Shown in pieces: positions 36,418 through 51,000 of a DNA stretch of 64,000 bases. The notes beneath the pieces are model-generated. The model saw only the letters and a list, made by a program, of their open reading frames with translations. It ran no database searches and was not told the origin of the DNA. The stretch is from Arachis hypogaea (Eukaryota; Streptophyta; Magnoliopsida; Fabales; Fabaceae), in NCBI RefSeq assembly GCF_003086295.3, contig NW_027255453.1, forward strand, positions 1-64,000. The letters are read 5' to 3'. Made by a program: the position numbers and the translations under genes. Positions within the stretch are counted from its first letter, which is position 1. Every line of letters begins with the position of its first letter.

Positions 36418-38099
36418 GAAGCAGAAACAAGGTCTGGAAAGGCACAACAGACTGGTCGGTGTTCACCACTTCAGCTGTAGGAGCTGAGGATCGAGACACT
36501 TATTCGAGGTAACTGTGAAATGCTGGACAAACTTTAAATGCTTTATTTGATTCGGAGCATCACATTCATTCATTGCATTTGAGAAAGCCCATGAGTTAGG
36601 ACTGAAGATGTAACTTAGGTTATGATCTAAGAGTGTACAATGCTACCCATGAAGCCATGGTAACTAGGCTAGGATGCCCGGAAGTCACCTTTAGGTTCAA
36701 GCAGCGTGATTTTGTTCATAATTTAATCTGCTTGCCGATGATTGGGCTTGATCTTATCTTGGGATTGGACTGGTTATCTAAGAACCATGTTCTGCTTGAT
36801 TGTTCTACAAAGTCGGTGTACTTTATGCCGGAAGATACTGAAGGGCCGGTCGTGGTGAATAATTATTACTTGAATTCGATGATGGTGAATTGTTCCGGAA
36901 CCGAATGTCAGGGTATCATGTTGTTAACAGCGGGTGTTTCGGGTGATGATCAAAGGTTGGAACAGATTCCGGTTGTGTGTCAGTTTCCAGAAGTGTTTCC
37001 TGATGATATTGATGAGTTTTCACCTAACCGAGAGGTTGAGTTTGCTATTGAATTGGTGCCCGGGGCGGGACCAATCTCAAGTGCTCCTTATAGGATGTCA
37101 CCGTTAGAGATGAACGAGCTAAAGTCTCAGTTAGAGGATTTGTTGGGAAAGAATTTTATACGACCAAGTGTTTCTCCGTGGGGTGCTCCAGTGTTACTGG
37201 TGAAGAAGAAGGATGGGAGTATGCGGCTCTGTGTGGATTACAGGCAGTTGAACAAGGTTACAATAAAGAATAAGTACCCACTGCCAAGGATTGATGATCT
37301 TATGGATCAGTTACAAGGAGCTGGAGTTTTCTCCAAAATTGATTTGCGATCCGGTTATCACCAGATAAGGGTGAGGGATGAGGATATCCCTAAGACCGCC
37401 TTCAGGACTCGTTATGGTCATTACGAGTACACTGTAATGCCTTTTGGGTTGACGAATGCTCATGCAGTGTTTATGGATTACATGAATAGAGTTTTCCGTC
37501 CGTTTTTGGATAAATTCGTTGTTGTCTTCATTGATGACATACTGATTTATTCCAAGACTGAAGAAGAGCATGCGGAACACTTGAGGACCGTGTTGCAGAT
37601 TCTAAAGGAGAAGAAACTCTATGCAAAACTGTCGAAGTGTGAGTTTTGGAAGAGTGAGGTGAAGTTTTTGGGCCATGTGGTGAGTAAGAAGGGAATAGCC
37701 GTAGATCCAACTAAGGTGGAGGCTGTGATGGATTGGAAGCAACCAACCACCATAACGGAGATAAGGAGTTTTCTGGGTTTAGCTGGCTATTACCGAAGGT
37801 TTATCAAGGGCTTTTCACAGATAGCCTTGCCAATGACAAAGTTAACTCGCAAAGACACTCCGTTTGTTTGGACTCCTGAGTGCGAGGAGAGCTTTCAGAC
37901 ATGAAGAAAAGTTGACCACTGCACCTGTGTTAGTGTTACCGAGCCGAATGACCATTTGAGGTGTATTGTGATGCCTCATTGAAGGGTTTAGGTGCGTGCT
38001 ATGCACATCGTAATGTGTGGCGTATGCCTCACGACAGTTGAGACCTCATGAAGTTAGTTACCCACGCACGATTTGAACTCGCTGCGGTTGTGTTGCCTT
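36418..38099 (+). pseudogene. pol: Partial pol of chromovirus copy 2 (protease, RT, start of RNase H)
   Basis: The protease region (36418-36620) is broken by many single-base losses. From 36633 to 37904 the frame is clean and covers the end of protease, the linker and RT with VDYRQLN, the His variant of GLTNAPA (codon 37461-37463) and FIDDIL. After 37904 single-base losses again break the frame, and the sequence stops at the gap inside RNase H. It equals copy 1 9430-11131. I call it broken as written, but the breaks cluster where the consensus looks poor. Confidence 0.85.
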
Positions 38100-39099
38100 N
38101 NNNNNNNNNNNNNNNNNNNNNNNNNNNNNNNNNNNNNNNNNNNNNNNNNNNNNNNNNNNNNNNNNNNNNNNNNNNNNNNNNNNNNNNNNNNNNNNNNNNN
38201 NNNNNNNNNNNNNNNNNNNNNNNNNNNNNNNNNNNNNNNNNNNNNNNNNNNNNNNNNNNNNNNNNNNNNNNNNNNNNNNNNNNNNNNNNNNNNNNNNNNN
38301 NNNNNNNNNNNNNNNNNNNNNNNNNNNNNNNNNNNNNNNNNNNNNNNNNNNNNNNNNNNNNNNNNNNNNNNNNNNNNNNNNNNNNNNNNNNNNNNNNNNN
38401 NNNNNNNNNNNNNNNNNNNNNNNNNNNNNNNNNNNNNNNNNNNNNNNNNNNNNNNNNNNNNNNNNNNNNNNNNNNNNNNNNNNNNNNNNNNNNNNNNNNN
38501 NNNNNNNNNNNNNNNNNNNNNNNNNNNNNNNNNNNNNNNNNNNNNNNNNNNNNNNNNNNNNNNNNNNNNNNNNNNNNNNNNNNNNNNNNNNNNNNNNNNN
38601 NNNNNNNNNNNNNNNNNNNNNNNNNNNNNNNNNNNNNNNNNNNNNNNNNNNNNNNNNNNNNNNNNNNNNNNNNNNNNNNNNNNNNNNNNNNNNNNNNNNN
38701 NNNNNNNNNNNNNNNNNNNNNNNNNNNNNNNNNNNNNNNNNNNNNNNNNNNNNNNNNNNNNNNNNNNNNNNNNNNNNNNNNNNNNNNNNNNNNNNNNNNN
38801 NNNNNNNNNNNNNNNNNNNNNNNNNNNNNNNNNNNNNNNNNNNNNNNNNNNNNNNNNNNNNNNNNNNNNNNNNNNNNNNNNNNNNNNNNNNNNNNNNNNN
38901 NNNNNNNNNNNNNNNNNNNNNNNNNNNNNNNNNNNNNNNNNNNNNNNNNNNNNNNNNNNNNNNNNNNNNNNNNNNNNNNNNNNNNNNNNNNNNNNNNNNN
39001 NNNNNNNNNNNNNNNNNNNNNNNNNNNNNNNNNNNNNNNNNNNNNNNNNNNNNNNNNNNNNNNNNNNNNNNNNNNNNNNNNNNNNNNNNNNNNNNNNNN
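38100..39099. other. Assembly gap, exactly 1,000 N
   Basis: A run of exactly 1,000 N, a conventional placeholder of unknown true size. Copy 2 needs about 5.3 kb more to be complete. The satellite orientation is reversed on the far side. Confidence 0.99.
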
Positions 39100-42000
39100 G
39101 TTTGAAAAATAAAGATTTTAAAAAATATCCAATAAACAAAAATTTAAAAAGTTTAAATTTTTAAAATTAATTTATTCTGTATTTATGAAAAAATAGCATT
39201 ATCCGGTGATTAAAAAAATAAAAAATGTTCTTGAAAAAAATTTAGGATTTGAAAAGACAAAACTTTTCATTTTTATGAATTTTTAAATTTAAAAATTAAA
39301 TTTTTTTATTGAAAATTAAAAAATAAAATAAAGTCCTGCAATATTAGGAAGACAAAAAAAAGATGAAAACTTTTTATTTTTAAATTTTGAAACTAAAAAA
39401 ATAATCTTTTTACCAAAAAGTTGAAAAATAAAGATTTTAAAAAATATCCAATAAACAAAAATTTAAAAAGTTTAAATTGTTAAAATTAATTTATTCTGCA
39501 TTTATGAAAAAATAGCATTATCCGGTGATTAAAAAAATAAAAAATGTTCTTGAAAAAAATTTAGGATTTGAAAAGACAAAATTTTCATTTTTATGAATTT
39601 TTAATTTAAAAATTAAATTTTTTTATTGAAAATTAAAAAATAAAATAAACACCAGCAATATTAGGAAGACAAAAAAAAGATGAAAACTTTTTATTTTTAA
39701 ATTTTGAAACTAAAAAATAATCTTTTACCAAAAAGTTGAAAAATAAAGATTTTAAAAAATATCCAATAAACAAAATTTAAAAGTTTAAATTGTTAAAATT
39801 AATTTATTCTGCATTTATGAAAAAATAGCATTATCCGGTGATTAAAAAAATAAAAAATTTCTTGAAAAAAATTTAGGATTTGAAAAGACAAAATTTTCAT
39901 TTTTATGAATTTTTAAATTTAAAAATTAAATTTTTTTATTGAAAATTAAAAAATAAAATAAACCTGCAATATTAGGAAGACAAAAAAAGATGAAAACTTT
40001 TTATTTTTAAATTTTGAAACTAAAAAAATAATCTTTTTACCAAAAAGTTGAAAAATAAAGATTTTAAAAAATATCCAATAAACAAAAATTTAAAAAGTTT
40101 AAATTTTTAAAATTAATTTATTCTGTATTTATGAAAAAATAGCATTATCCGGTGATTAAAAAAATAAAAAATGTTCTTGAAAAAAAATTTAGGATTTGAA
40201 AAGACAAAACTTTTCTTTTTATGAATGTTTAAATTTAAAAATTAAATTTTTTATTAAAATTAAAAAATAAAATAAAGTCCTGCAATATTAGGAAGACAAA
40301 AAAAGATGAAAACTTTTTATTTTTAAATTTTGAAACTAAAAAATAATCTTTTTACCAAAAAGTTGAAAAATAAAGATTTTAAAAAATATCCAATAAACAA
40401 AAATTTAAAAAGTTTAAATTTTAAAATTAATTTATTCTGTATTTATGAAAAAATAGCATTATCCGGTGATTAAAAAAATAAAAAATGTTCTTGAAAAAAA
40501 TTTAGGATTTGAAAAGACAAAATTTTCATTTTTATGAATTTTTAAATTTAAAAATTAAATTTTTTATTGAAAATTAAAAAATAAAATAAACCTGCAATAT
40601 TAGGAAGACAAAAAAAGATGAAAACTTTTTATTTTTAAATTTTGAAACTAAAAAATATCTTTTTACCAAAAAGTTGAAAAATAAAGATTTTAAAAAATAT
40701 CCAATAAACAAAATTTCAAAAGTTTAAATTGTTAAAATTAATTTATTCTGCATTTATGAAAAAATAGCATTATCCGGTGATCAAAAAATAAAAAATGTTC
40801 TTGAAAAAAATTTAGGATTTGAAAAGACAAAATTTTCATTTTTATGAATTTTTAAATTTAAAAATTAAATTTTTTATTGAAAATTAAAAAATAAAATAAA
40901 CACCAGCAATATTAGGAAGACAAAAAAAAGATGAAAACTTTTTATTTTTAAATTTTGAAACTAAAAAAATAATCTTTTTACCAAAAAGTTGAAAAATAAA
41001 GATTTTAAAAAATATCCAATAAACAAAAATTTAAAAAGTTTAAATTTTTAAAATTAATTTATTCTGTATTTATGAAAAAATAGCATTATCCGGTGATTAA
41101 AAAAATAAAAAATGTTCTTGAAAAAAATTTAGGATTTGAAAAGACAAAACTTTTCCTTTTTATGAATGTTTAAATTTAAAAATTAAATTTTTTATTAAAA
41201 TAAAAAATAAAATAAAGTCTTGCAATATTAGGAAGACAAAAAAAGATGAAAACTTTTTATTTTTAAATTTTGAAACTAAAAAATAATCTTTTTACCAAAA
41301 AGTTGAAAAATAAAGATTTTAAAAAATATCCAATAAACAAAAATTTAAAAAGTTTAAATTGTTAAAATTAATTTATTCTGCATTTATGAAAAAATAGCAT
41401 TATCCGGTGATTAAAAAAATAAAAAATGTTCTTGAAAAAAATTATAGGATTTGAAAAGACAAAATTTTTATTTTTATGAATTTTTAATTTAAAAATTAAA
41501 TTTTTTATTGAAAATTAAAAAATAAAATAAACCAGCAATATTAGGAAGACAAAAAAAAGATGAAAACTTTTTATTTTAATTTTGAAACTAAAATATCTTT
41601 TTACCAAAAAGTTGAAAAATAAAGATTTTAAAAAATATCCAATAAACAAAATTTAAAAAGTTTAAATTGTTAAAATTAATTTATTCTGCATTTATGAAAA
41701 AATAGCATTATCCGGTGATTAAAAAAATAAAAAATATTCTTGAAAAAAATTTAGGATTTGAAAAGACAAAATTTTCATTTTTATGAATTTTTAAATTTAA
41801 AAATTAAATTTTTTATTGAAAATTAAAAAATAAAATAAACCTGCAATATTAGGAAGACAAAAAAAGATGAAAACTTTTTATTTTTAAATTTTGATACTAA
41901 AAAAATAATCTTTTTACCAAAACGTTGAAAAATAAAGATTTTAAAAAATATCCAATAAACAAAAATTTAAAAAGTTTAAATTTTAAAATTAATTTATTCT

Positions 42001-45000
42001 GTATTTATGAAAAAATAGCATTATCCGGTGATTAAAAAAATAAAAAATGTTCTTGAAAAAAAATTTAGGATTTGAAAAGACAAAACTTTTCCTTTTTATG
42101 AATGTTTAAATTTAAAAATTAAATTTTTTATTAAAATAAAAAATAAAATAAAGTCTTGCAATATTAGGAAGACAAAAAAAAGATGAAAATTTTTATTTTT
42201 AAATTTTGAAACTAAAAAATAATCTTTTTACCAAAAAGTTGAAAAATAAAGATTTTAAAAAATATCCAATAAACAAAAATTTAAAAAGTTTAAATTGTTA
42301 AAATTAATTTATTCTGCATTTATGAAAAAATAGCATTATCCGGTGATTAAAAAATAAAAAATGTTCTTGAAAAAAATTTAGGATTTGAAAAGACAAAATT
42401 TTAATTTTTATGAATTTTTAAATTTAAAAATTAAATTTTTTTATTGAAAATTAAAAAATAAAATAAACCAGCAATATTAGGAAGACAAAAAAAGATGAAA
42501 ACTTTTTATTTTAATTTTGATAAAATAATCTTTTTACCAAAAAGTTGAAAAATAAAGATTTTAAAAAATATCCAATAAACAAAATTTCAAAAGTTTAAAT
42601 TGTTAAAATTAATTTATTCTGCATTTATGAAAAAATAGCATTATCCGGTGATCAAAAAATAAAAAAATGTTCTTGAAAAAAATTTAGGATTTGAAAAGAC
42701 AAAATTTTCATTTTTATGAATTTTTAAATTTAAAAATTAAATTTTTTATTAAAATTAAAAAATAAAATAAACCTGCAATATTAGGAAGACAAAAAAAAGA
42801 TGAAAACTTTTTATTTTTAAATTTTGAAACTAAAAAAATAATCTTTTTACCAAAACGTTGAAAAATAAAGATTTTAAAAAATATCCAATAAACAAAAATT
42901 TAAAAAGTTTAAATTTTTAAAATTAATTTATTCTGTATTTATGAAAAAATAGCATTATCCGGTGATTAAAAAAATAAAAAATGTTCTTGAAAAAAAATTT
43001 AGGATTTGAAAAGACAAAACTTTTCCTTTTTATGAATGTTTAAATTTAAAAATTAAATTTTTTATTAAAATAAAAAATAAAATAAAGTCTTGCAATATTA
43101 GGAAGACAAAAAAAGATGAAAATTTTTATTTTTAAATTTTGATACTAAAAAATAATCTTTTTACCAAAAAGTTAAAAATAAAGATTTTAAAAAATATCCA
43201 ATAAACAAAAATTTAAAAAGTTTAAATTGTTAAAATTAATTTATTCTGCATTTATGAAAAAATAGCATTATCCGGTGATTAAAAAAATAAAAAATGTTCT
43301 TGAAAAAAATTATAGGATTTGAAAAGACAAAATTTTTCATTTTTATGAATTTTTAAATTTAAAAATTAATTTTTTATTGAAAATTAAAAAATAAAATAAA
43401 CACCAGCAATATTAGGAAGACAAAAAAAGATGAAAACTTTTTAATTTTAAATATTTTTTACCAAAAAGTTGAAAAATAAAGATTTTAAAAAATATCCAAT
43501 AAACAAAAATTTCAAAAGTTTAAATTGTTAAAATTAATTTATTCTGCATTTATGAAAAAATAGCATTATCCGGTGATTAAAAAATAAAAAATTTCTTGAA
43601 AAAAATTTAGGATTTGAAAAGACAAAATTTTCATTTTTATGAATTTTTAAATTTAAAAATTAAATTTTTTATTAAAATTAAAAAATAAAATAAACACCGC
43701 AATATTAGGAAGACAAAAAAAAGATGAAAACTTTTTATTTTTAAATTTTGAAACTAAAAAAATAATCTTTTTACCAAAAAGTTGAAAAATAAAGATTTTA
43801 AAAAATATCCAATAAACAAAAATTTAAAAAGTTTAAATTTTTAAAATTAATTTATTCTGTATTTATGAAAAAATAGCATTATCCGGTGATTAAAAAAATA
43901 AAAAATGTTCTTGAAAAAAAATTTAGGATTTGAAAAGACAAAACTTTTCCTTTTTATGAATGTTTAAATTTAAAAATTAAATTTTTTATTAAAATTAAAA
44001 AATAAAATAAAGTCTTGCAATATTAGGAAGACAAAAAAAGATGAAAACTTTTTATTTTTAAATTTTGATACTAAAAAATAATCTTTTTACCAAAAAGTTG
44101 AAAAATAAAGATTTTAAAAAATATCCAATAAACAAAAATTTAAAAAGTTTAAATTGTTAAAATTAATTTATTCTGCATTTATGAAAAAATAGCATTATCC
44201 GGTGACTAAAAAATAAAAAAATGTTCTTGAAAAAATATTAGGATTTGAAAAGACAAAATTTTATTTTTATGAATTTTTAATTTAAAAATTATATTTTTTA
44301 TTGAAAATTAAAAAATAAAATAAACCCAGCAATATTAGGAAGACAAAAAAAAGATGAAAACTTTTTATTTTTAAATATTTTTTACCAAAAAGTTGAAAAA
44401 TAAAGATTTTAAAAAATATCCAATAAAAAAATTTAAAAGTTTAAATTGTTAAAATTAATTTATTCTGCATTTATGAAAAAATAGCATTATCCGGTGATAA
44501 AAAATAAAAAAATATTCTTGAAAAAAATTTAGGATTTGAAAAGACAAAATTTTTCATTTTTATGAATTTTAAATTTAAAAATTAAATTTTTTATTGAAAA
44601 TTAAAAAATAAAATAAACCTGCAATATTAGGAAGACAAAAAAAAGATGAAAACTTTTTATTTTTAAATTTTGAAACTAAAAAAATAATCTTTTTACCAAA
44701 AGTTGAAAAATAAAGATTTTAAAAAATATCCAATAAACAAAAATTTAAAAAGTTTAAATTTTTAAAATTAATTTATTCTGTATTTATGAAAAAATAGCAT
44801 TATCCGGTGATTAAAAAAATAAAAAATGTTCTTGAAAAAAAATTTAGGATTTGAAAAGACAAAACTTTTCCTTTTTATGAATGTTTAAATTTAAAAATTA
44901 AATTTTTTATTAAAAATAAAAAATAAAATAAAGTCTTGCAATATTAGGAAGACAAAAAAAGATGAAAATTTTTATTTTTAAATTTTGAATACTAAAAAAA

Positions 45001-48000
45001 TAATCTTTTTACCAAAAAGTTCAAAAATAAAGATTTTAAAAAATATCCAATAAACAAAAATTTAAAAAGTTTAAATTGTTAAAATTAATTTATTCTGCAT
45101 TTTATGAAAAAATAGCATTATCCGGTGACTAAAAAAATAAAAAAATGTTCTTGAAAAAAATTATAGGATTTGAAAAGACAAAATTTTATTTTTATGAATT
45201 TTTAATTTAAAAATTAATTTTTTATTGAAAATTAAAAAATAAAATAAACCAGCAATATTAGGAAGACAAAAAAAAGATGAAAACTTTTTTTAATTTTAAA
45301 TATTTTTACCAAAAAGTTGAAAAATAAAGATTTTAAAAAATATCCAATAAACAAAATTTCAAAAGTTTAAATTGTTAAAATTAATTTATTCTGCATTTAT
45401 GAAAAAATAGCATTATCCGGTGATCAAAAAATAAAAAAATTTCTTGAAAAAAATTTAGGATTTGAAAAGACAAAATTTTCATTTTTATGAATTTTTAAAT
45501 TTAAAAATTAAATTTTTTATTGAAAATTAAAAAATAAAATAAACCAGCAATATTAGGAAGACAAAAAAAAGATGAAAACTTTTTATTTTTAAATTTTGAA
45601 ACTAAAAAAATAATCTTTTTACCAAAAAGTTGAAAAATAAAGATTTTAAAAAATATCCAATAAACAAAAATTTAAAAAGTTTAAATTTTTAAAATTAATT
45701 TATTCTGTATTTATGAAAAAATAGCATTATCCGGTGATTAAAAAAATAAAAAATGTTCTTGAAAAAAATTTAGGATTTGAAAAGACAAAACTTTTCCTTT
45801 TTATGAATGTTTAAATTTAAAAATTAAATTTTTTATTAAAATAAAAAATAAAATAAAGTCTTGCAATATTAGGAAGACAAAAAAAAGATGAAAACTTTTT
45901 ATTTTTAAATTTTGATACTAAAAAATAATCTTTTTACCAAAAAGTTGAAAAATAAAGATTTTAAAAAATATCCAATAAACAAAAATTTAAAAAGTTTAAA
46001 TTGTTAAAATTAATTTATTCTGCATTTATGAAAAAATAGCATTATCCGGTGATTAAAAAAATAAAAAAATGTTCTTGAAAAAAATTTAGGATTTGAAAAG
46101 ACAAAATTTTATTTTTATGAATTTTTAATTTAAAAATTAATTTTTTTATTGAAAATTAAAAAATAAAATAAACACCAGCAATATTAGGAAGACAAAAAAA
46201 AGATGAAAACTTTTTATTTTTAAATATATCTTTTACCAAAAAGTTGAAAAATAAAGATTTTAAAAAATATCCAATAAACAAAATTTAAAAGTTTAAATTT
46301 TAAAATTAATTTATTCTGCATTTATGAAAAAATAGCATTATCCGGTGATCACAAAAATAAAAAAATTTCTTGAAAAAAATTTAGGATTTGAAAAGACAAA
46401 ATTTTTCATTTTTATGAATTTTTAAATTTAAAAATTAAATTTTTTATTGAAAATTAAAAAATAAAATAAACCTGCAATATTGGAAGACAAAAAAAAGATG
46501 AAAACTTTTTATTTTTAAATTTTGAAACTAAAAAAATAATCTTTTTACCAAAAGTTGAAAAATAAAGATTTTAAAAAATATCCAATAAACAAAAATTTAA
46601 AAAGTTTAAATTTTTAAAATTAATTTATTCTGTATTTATGAAAAAATAGCATTATCCGGTGATTAAAAAAATAAAAAATGTTCTTGAAAAAAAATTTAGG
46701 ATTTGAAAAGACAAAACTTTTCCTTTTTATGAATGTTTAAATTTAAAAATTAAATTTTTTATTAAAAATAAAAAATAAAATAAAGTCTTGCAATATTAGG
46801 AAGACAAAAAAAGATGAAAATTTTTATTTTTAAATTTTGAAACTAAAAAATAATCTTTTTACCAAAAAGTTGAAAAATAAAGATTTTAAAAAATATCCAA
46901 TAAACAAAAATTTAAAAAGTTTAAATTGTTAAAATTAATTTATTCTGCATTTATGAAAAAATAGCATTATCCGGTGATTAAAAAAATAAAAAAATGTTCT
47001 TGAAAAAAATTTAGGATTTGAAAAGACAAAATTTTTAATTTTTATGAATTTTTAATTTAAAAATTAATTTTTTATTGAAAATTAAAAAATAAAATAAACC
47101 AGCAATATTAGGAAGACAAAAAAAGATGAAAACTTTTTTTAATTTTGAACTAAATAATTTTTTACCAAAAAGTTGAAAAATAAAGATTTTAAAAAATATC
47201 CAATAAACAAAATTTAAAAGTTTAAATTGTTAAAATTAATTTATTCTGCATTTATGAAAAAATAGCATTATCCGGTGATTAAAAAATAAAAAATATTCTT
47301 GAAAAAAATTTAGGATTTGAAAAGACAAAATTTTCATTTTTATGAATTTTTAAATTTAAAAATTAAATTTTTTTATTGAAAATTAAAAAATAAAATAAAC
47401 ACCAGCAATATTAGGAAGACAAAAAAAAGATGAAAACTTTTTATTTTTAAATTTTGAAACTAAAAAAATAATCTTTTTACCAAAAAGTTGAAAAATAAAG
47501 ATTTTAAAAAATATCCAATAAACAAAAATTTAAAAAGTTTAAATTGTTAAAATTAATTTATTCTGCATTTATGAAAAAATAGCATTATCCGGTGATTAAA
47601 AAAATAAAAAAATGTTCTTGAAAAAAATTTAGGATTTGAAAAGACAAAATTTTATTTTTATGAATTTTTAATTTAAAAATTAAATTTTTTATTGAAAATT
47701 AAAAAATAAAATAAACCAGCAATATTAGGAAGACAAAAAAAAGATGAAAACTTTTTATTTTTAAATAAAAAAATATCTTTTACCAAAAAGTTGAAAAATA
47801 AAGATTTTAAAAAATATCCAATAAACAAAATTTTCAAAAGTTTAAATTGTTAAAATTAATTTATTCTGCATTTATGAAAAAATAGCATTATCCGGTGATT
47901 AAAAAAATAAAAAAATGTTCTTGAAAAAAATTTAGGATTTGAAAAGACAAAATTTTCATTTTTATGAATTTTTAAATTTAAAAATTAAATTTTTTTATTG

Positions 48001-51000
48001 AAAATTAAAAAATAAAATAAACACCTGCAATATTAGGAAGACAAAAAAAAGATGAAAACTTTTTATTTTTAAATTTTGATACTAAAAAAATAATCTTTTT
48101 ACCAAAAGTTGAAAAATAAAGATTTTAAAAAATATCCAATAAACAAAAATTTAAAAAGTTTAAATTTTTAAAATTAATTTATTCTGTATTTATGAAAAAA
48201 TAGCATTATCCGGTGATTAAAAAAATAAAAAATGTTCTTGAAACAAAAATTTAGGATTTGAAAAGACAAAACTTTTCCTTTTTATGAATGTTTAAATTTA
48301 AAAATTAAATTTTTTATTAAAAATAAAAAATAAAATAAAGTCTTGCAATATTAGGAAGACAAAAAAAGATGAAAACTTTTTATTTTTAAATTTTGATACT
48401 AAAAAATAATCTTTTTACCAAAAAGTTGAAAAATAAAGATTTTAAAAAATATCCAATAAACAAAAATTTAAAAAGTTTAAATTGTTAAAATTAATTTATT
48501 CTGCATTTATGAAAAAATAGCATTATCCGGTGATTAAAAAAATAAAAAAATGTTCTTGAAAAAAATTTAGGATTTGAAAAGACAAAATTTTTATTTTTAT
48601 GAATTTTTAATTTAAAAATTAATTTTTTTATTGAAAATTAAAAAATAAAATAAACCCAGCAATATTAGGAAGACAAAAAAAAGATGAAAACTTTTTATTT
48701 TAATTTTGAACTAAAAAATATTTTTACCAAAAAGTTGAAAAATAAAGATTTTAAAAAATATCCAATAAACAAAATTTTAAAAAGTTTAAATTGTTAAAAT
48801 TAATTTATTCTGCATTTATGAAAAAATAGCATTATCCGGTGATTAAAAAAATAAAAAATGTTCTTGAAAAAAATTTAGGATTTGAAAAGACAAAATTTTT
48901 CATTTTTATGAATTTTTAAATTTAAAAATTAAATTTTTTTATTGAAAATTAAAAAATAAAATAAACACCTGCAATATTAGGAAGACAAAAAAAAGATGAA
49001 AACTTTTTATTTTTAAATTTTGATACTAAAAAAATAATCTTTTTACCAAAAGTTGAAAAATAAAGATTTTAAAAAATATCCAATAAACAAAAATTTAAAA
49101 AGTTTAAATTTTTAAAATTAATTTATTCTGTATTTATGAAAAAATAGCATTATCCGGTGATTAAAAAAATAAAAAATGTTCTTGAAAAAAAATTTAGGAT
49201 TTGAAAAGACAAAACTTTTCCTTTTTATGAATGTTTAAATTTAAAAATTAAATTTTTTATTAAAATTAAAAAATAAAATAAAGTCTTGCAATATTAGGAA
49301 GACAAAAAAAGATGAAAACTTTTTATTTTTAAATTTTGATACTAAAAAATAATCTTTTTACCAAAAAGTTGAAAAATAAAGATTTTAAAAAATATCCAAT
49401 AAACAAAAATTTAAAAAGTTTAAATTGTTAAAATTAATTTATTCTGCATTTTATGAAAAAATAGCATTATCCGGTGATTAAAAAAATAAAAAAATGTTCT
49501 TGAAAAAAATTTAGGATTTGAAAAGACAAAATTTTTATTTTTATGAATTTTTAATTTAAAAATTAAATTTTTTATTGAAAATTAAAAATAAAATAAACAC
49601 CAGCAATATTAGGAAGACAAAAAAAAGATGAAAACTTTTTATTTTTAAATTTTGAAACTAAAAAAATAATCTTTTTACCAAAAAGTTGAAAAATAAAGAT
49701 TTTAAAAAATATCCAATAAACAAAATTTCAAAAGTTTAAATTGTTAAAATTAATTTATTCTGCATTTATGAAAAAATAGCATTATCCGGTGATAAAAAAA
49801 TAAAAAAATGTTCTTGAAAAAAAATTTAGGATTTGAAAAGACAAAATTTTTATTTTTATGAATTTTTAAATTTAAAAATTAAATTTTTTATTGAAAATTA
49901 AAAAATAAAATAAACACCTGCAATATTAGGAAGACAAAAAAAAATGAAAACTTTTTATTTTTAAATTTTGAACTAAAAAAAAATCTTTTTACCAAAAGTT
50001 GAAAAATAAAGATTTTAAAAAATATCCAATAAACAAAAATTTAAAAAGTTTAAATTTTTAAAATTAATTTATTCTGTATTTATGAAAAAATAGCATTATC
50101 CGTGATTAAAAAAATAAAAAATGTTCTTGAAAAAAATTTAGGATTTGAAAAGACAAACTTTTCCTTTTTATGAATGTTTAAATTTAAAAATTAAATTTTT
50201 TTATTAAAAATAAAAAATAAAATAAAGTCTTGCAATATTAGGAAGACAAAAAAAAGATGAAAACTTTTTATTTTTAAATTTTGAAACTAAAAAATAATCT
50301 TTTTACCAAAAAGTTGAAAAATAAAGATTTTAAAAAATATCCAATAAAAAAAATTTAAAAAGTTTAAATTGTTAAAATTAATTTATTCTGCATTTATGAA
50401 AAAATAGCATTATCCGGTGATTAAAAAAATAAAAAAATGTTCTTGAAAAAAATTTAGGATTTGAAAAGACAAAATTTTTATTTTTATGAATTTTTAAATT
50501 TAAAAATTAAATTTTTTATTGAAAATTAAAAAATAAAATAAACACCTGCAATATTAGGAAGACAAAAAAAGATGAAAACTTTTTATTTTTAAATTTTGAA
50601 ACTAAAAAAATAATCTTTTTACCAAAAAGTTGAAAAATAAAGATTTTAAAAAATATCCAATAAACAAAATTTCAAAAGTTTAAATTGTTAAAATTAATTT
50701 ATTCTGCATTTATGAAAAAATAGCATTATCCGGTGATTAAAAAAATAAAAAAATGTTCTTGAAAAAAATTAGGATTTGAAAAGACAAATTTTTCATTTTT
50801 ATGAATTTTTAAATTTAAAAATTAAATTTTTTTATTGAAAATTAAAAAATAAAATAAACACCAGCAATATTAGGAAGACAAAAAAAAGATGAAAACTTTT
50901 TATTTTTAAATTTTGAAACTAAAAAAATAATCTTTTTACCAAAAAGTTGAAAAATAAAGATTTTAAAAAATATCCAATAAACAAAAATTTAAAAAGTTTA

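Larger units (their letters stand above)
31678..38099 (+). mobile_element. Chromovirus copy 2, truncated by the assembly gap
   Basis: Corresponds to copy 1 positions 4700 to about 11131: the whole 5' LTR, PBS, gag, protease, RT and the start of RNase H. The remaining 5.3 kb or so is absent, although the gap is drawn as only 1,000 N. It is nearly identical to copy 1. Most differences are single-base indels clustered at 31870-32090, 36400-36620 and 37900-38099; one clear substitution is C at 10823 versus T at 37802, synonymous for Phe. Its LTR carries the 5' LTR alleles of copy 1, not the 3' LTR alleles. Confidence 0.92.

Noticed and set aside
38048..39164. Open frames of about 350-360 codons across 38.0-39.2 kb
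   Set aside because: They consist almost entirely of N from the assembly gap.
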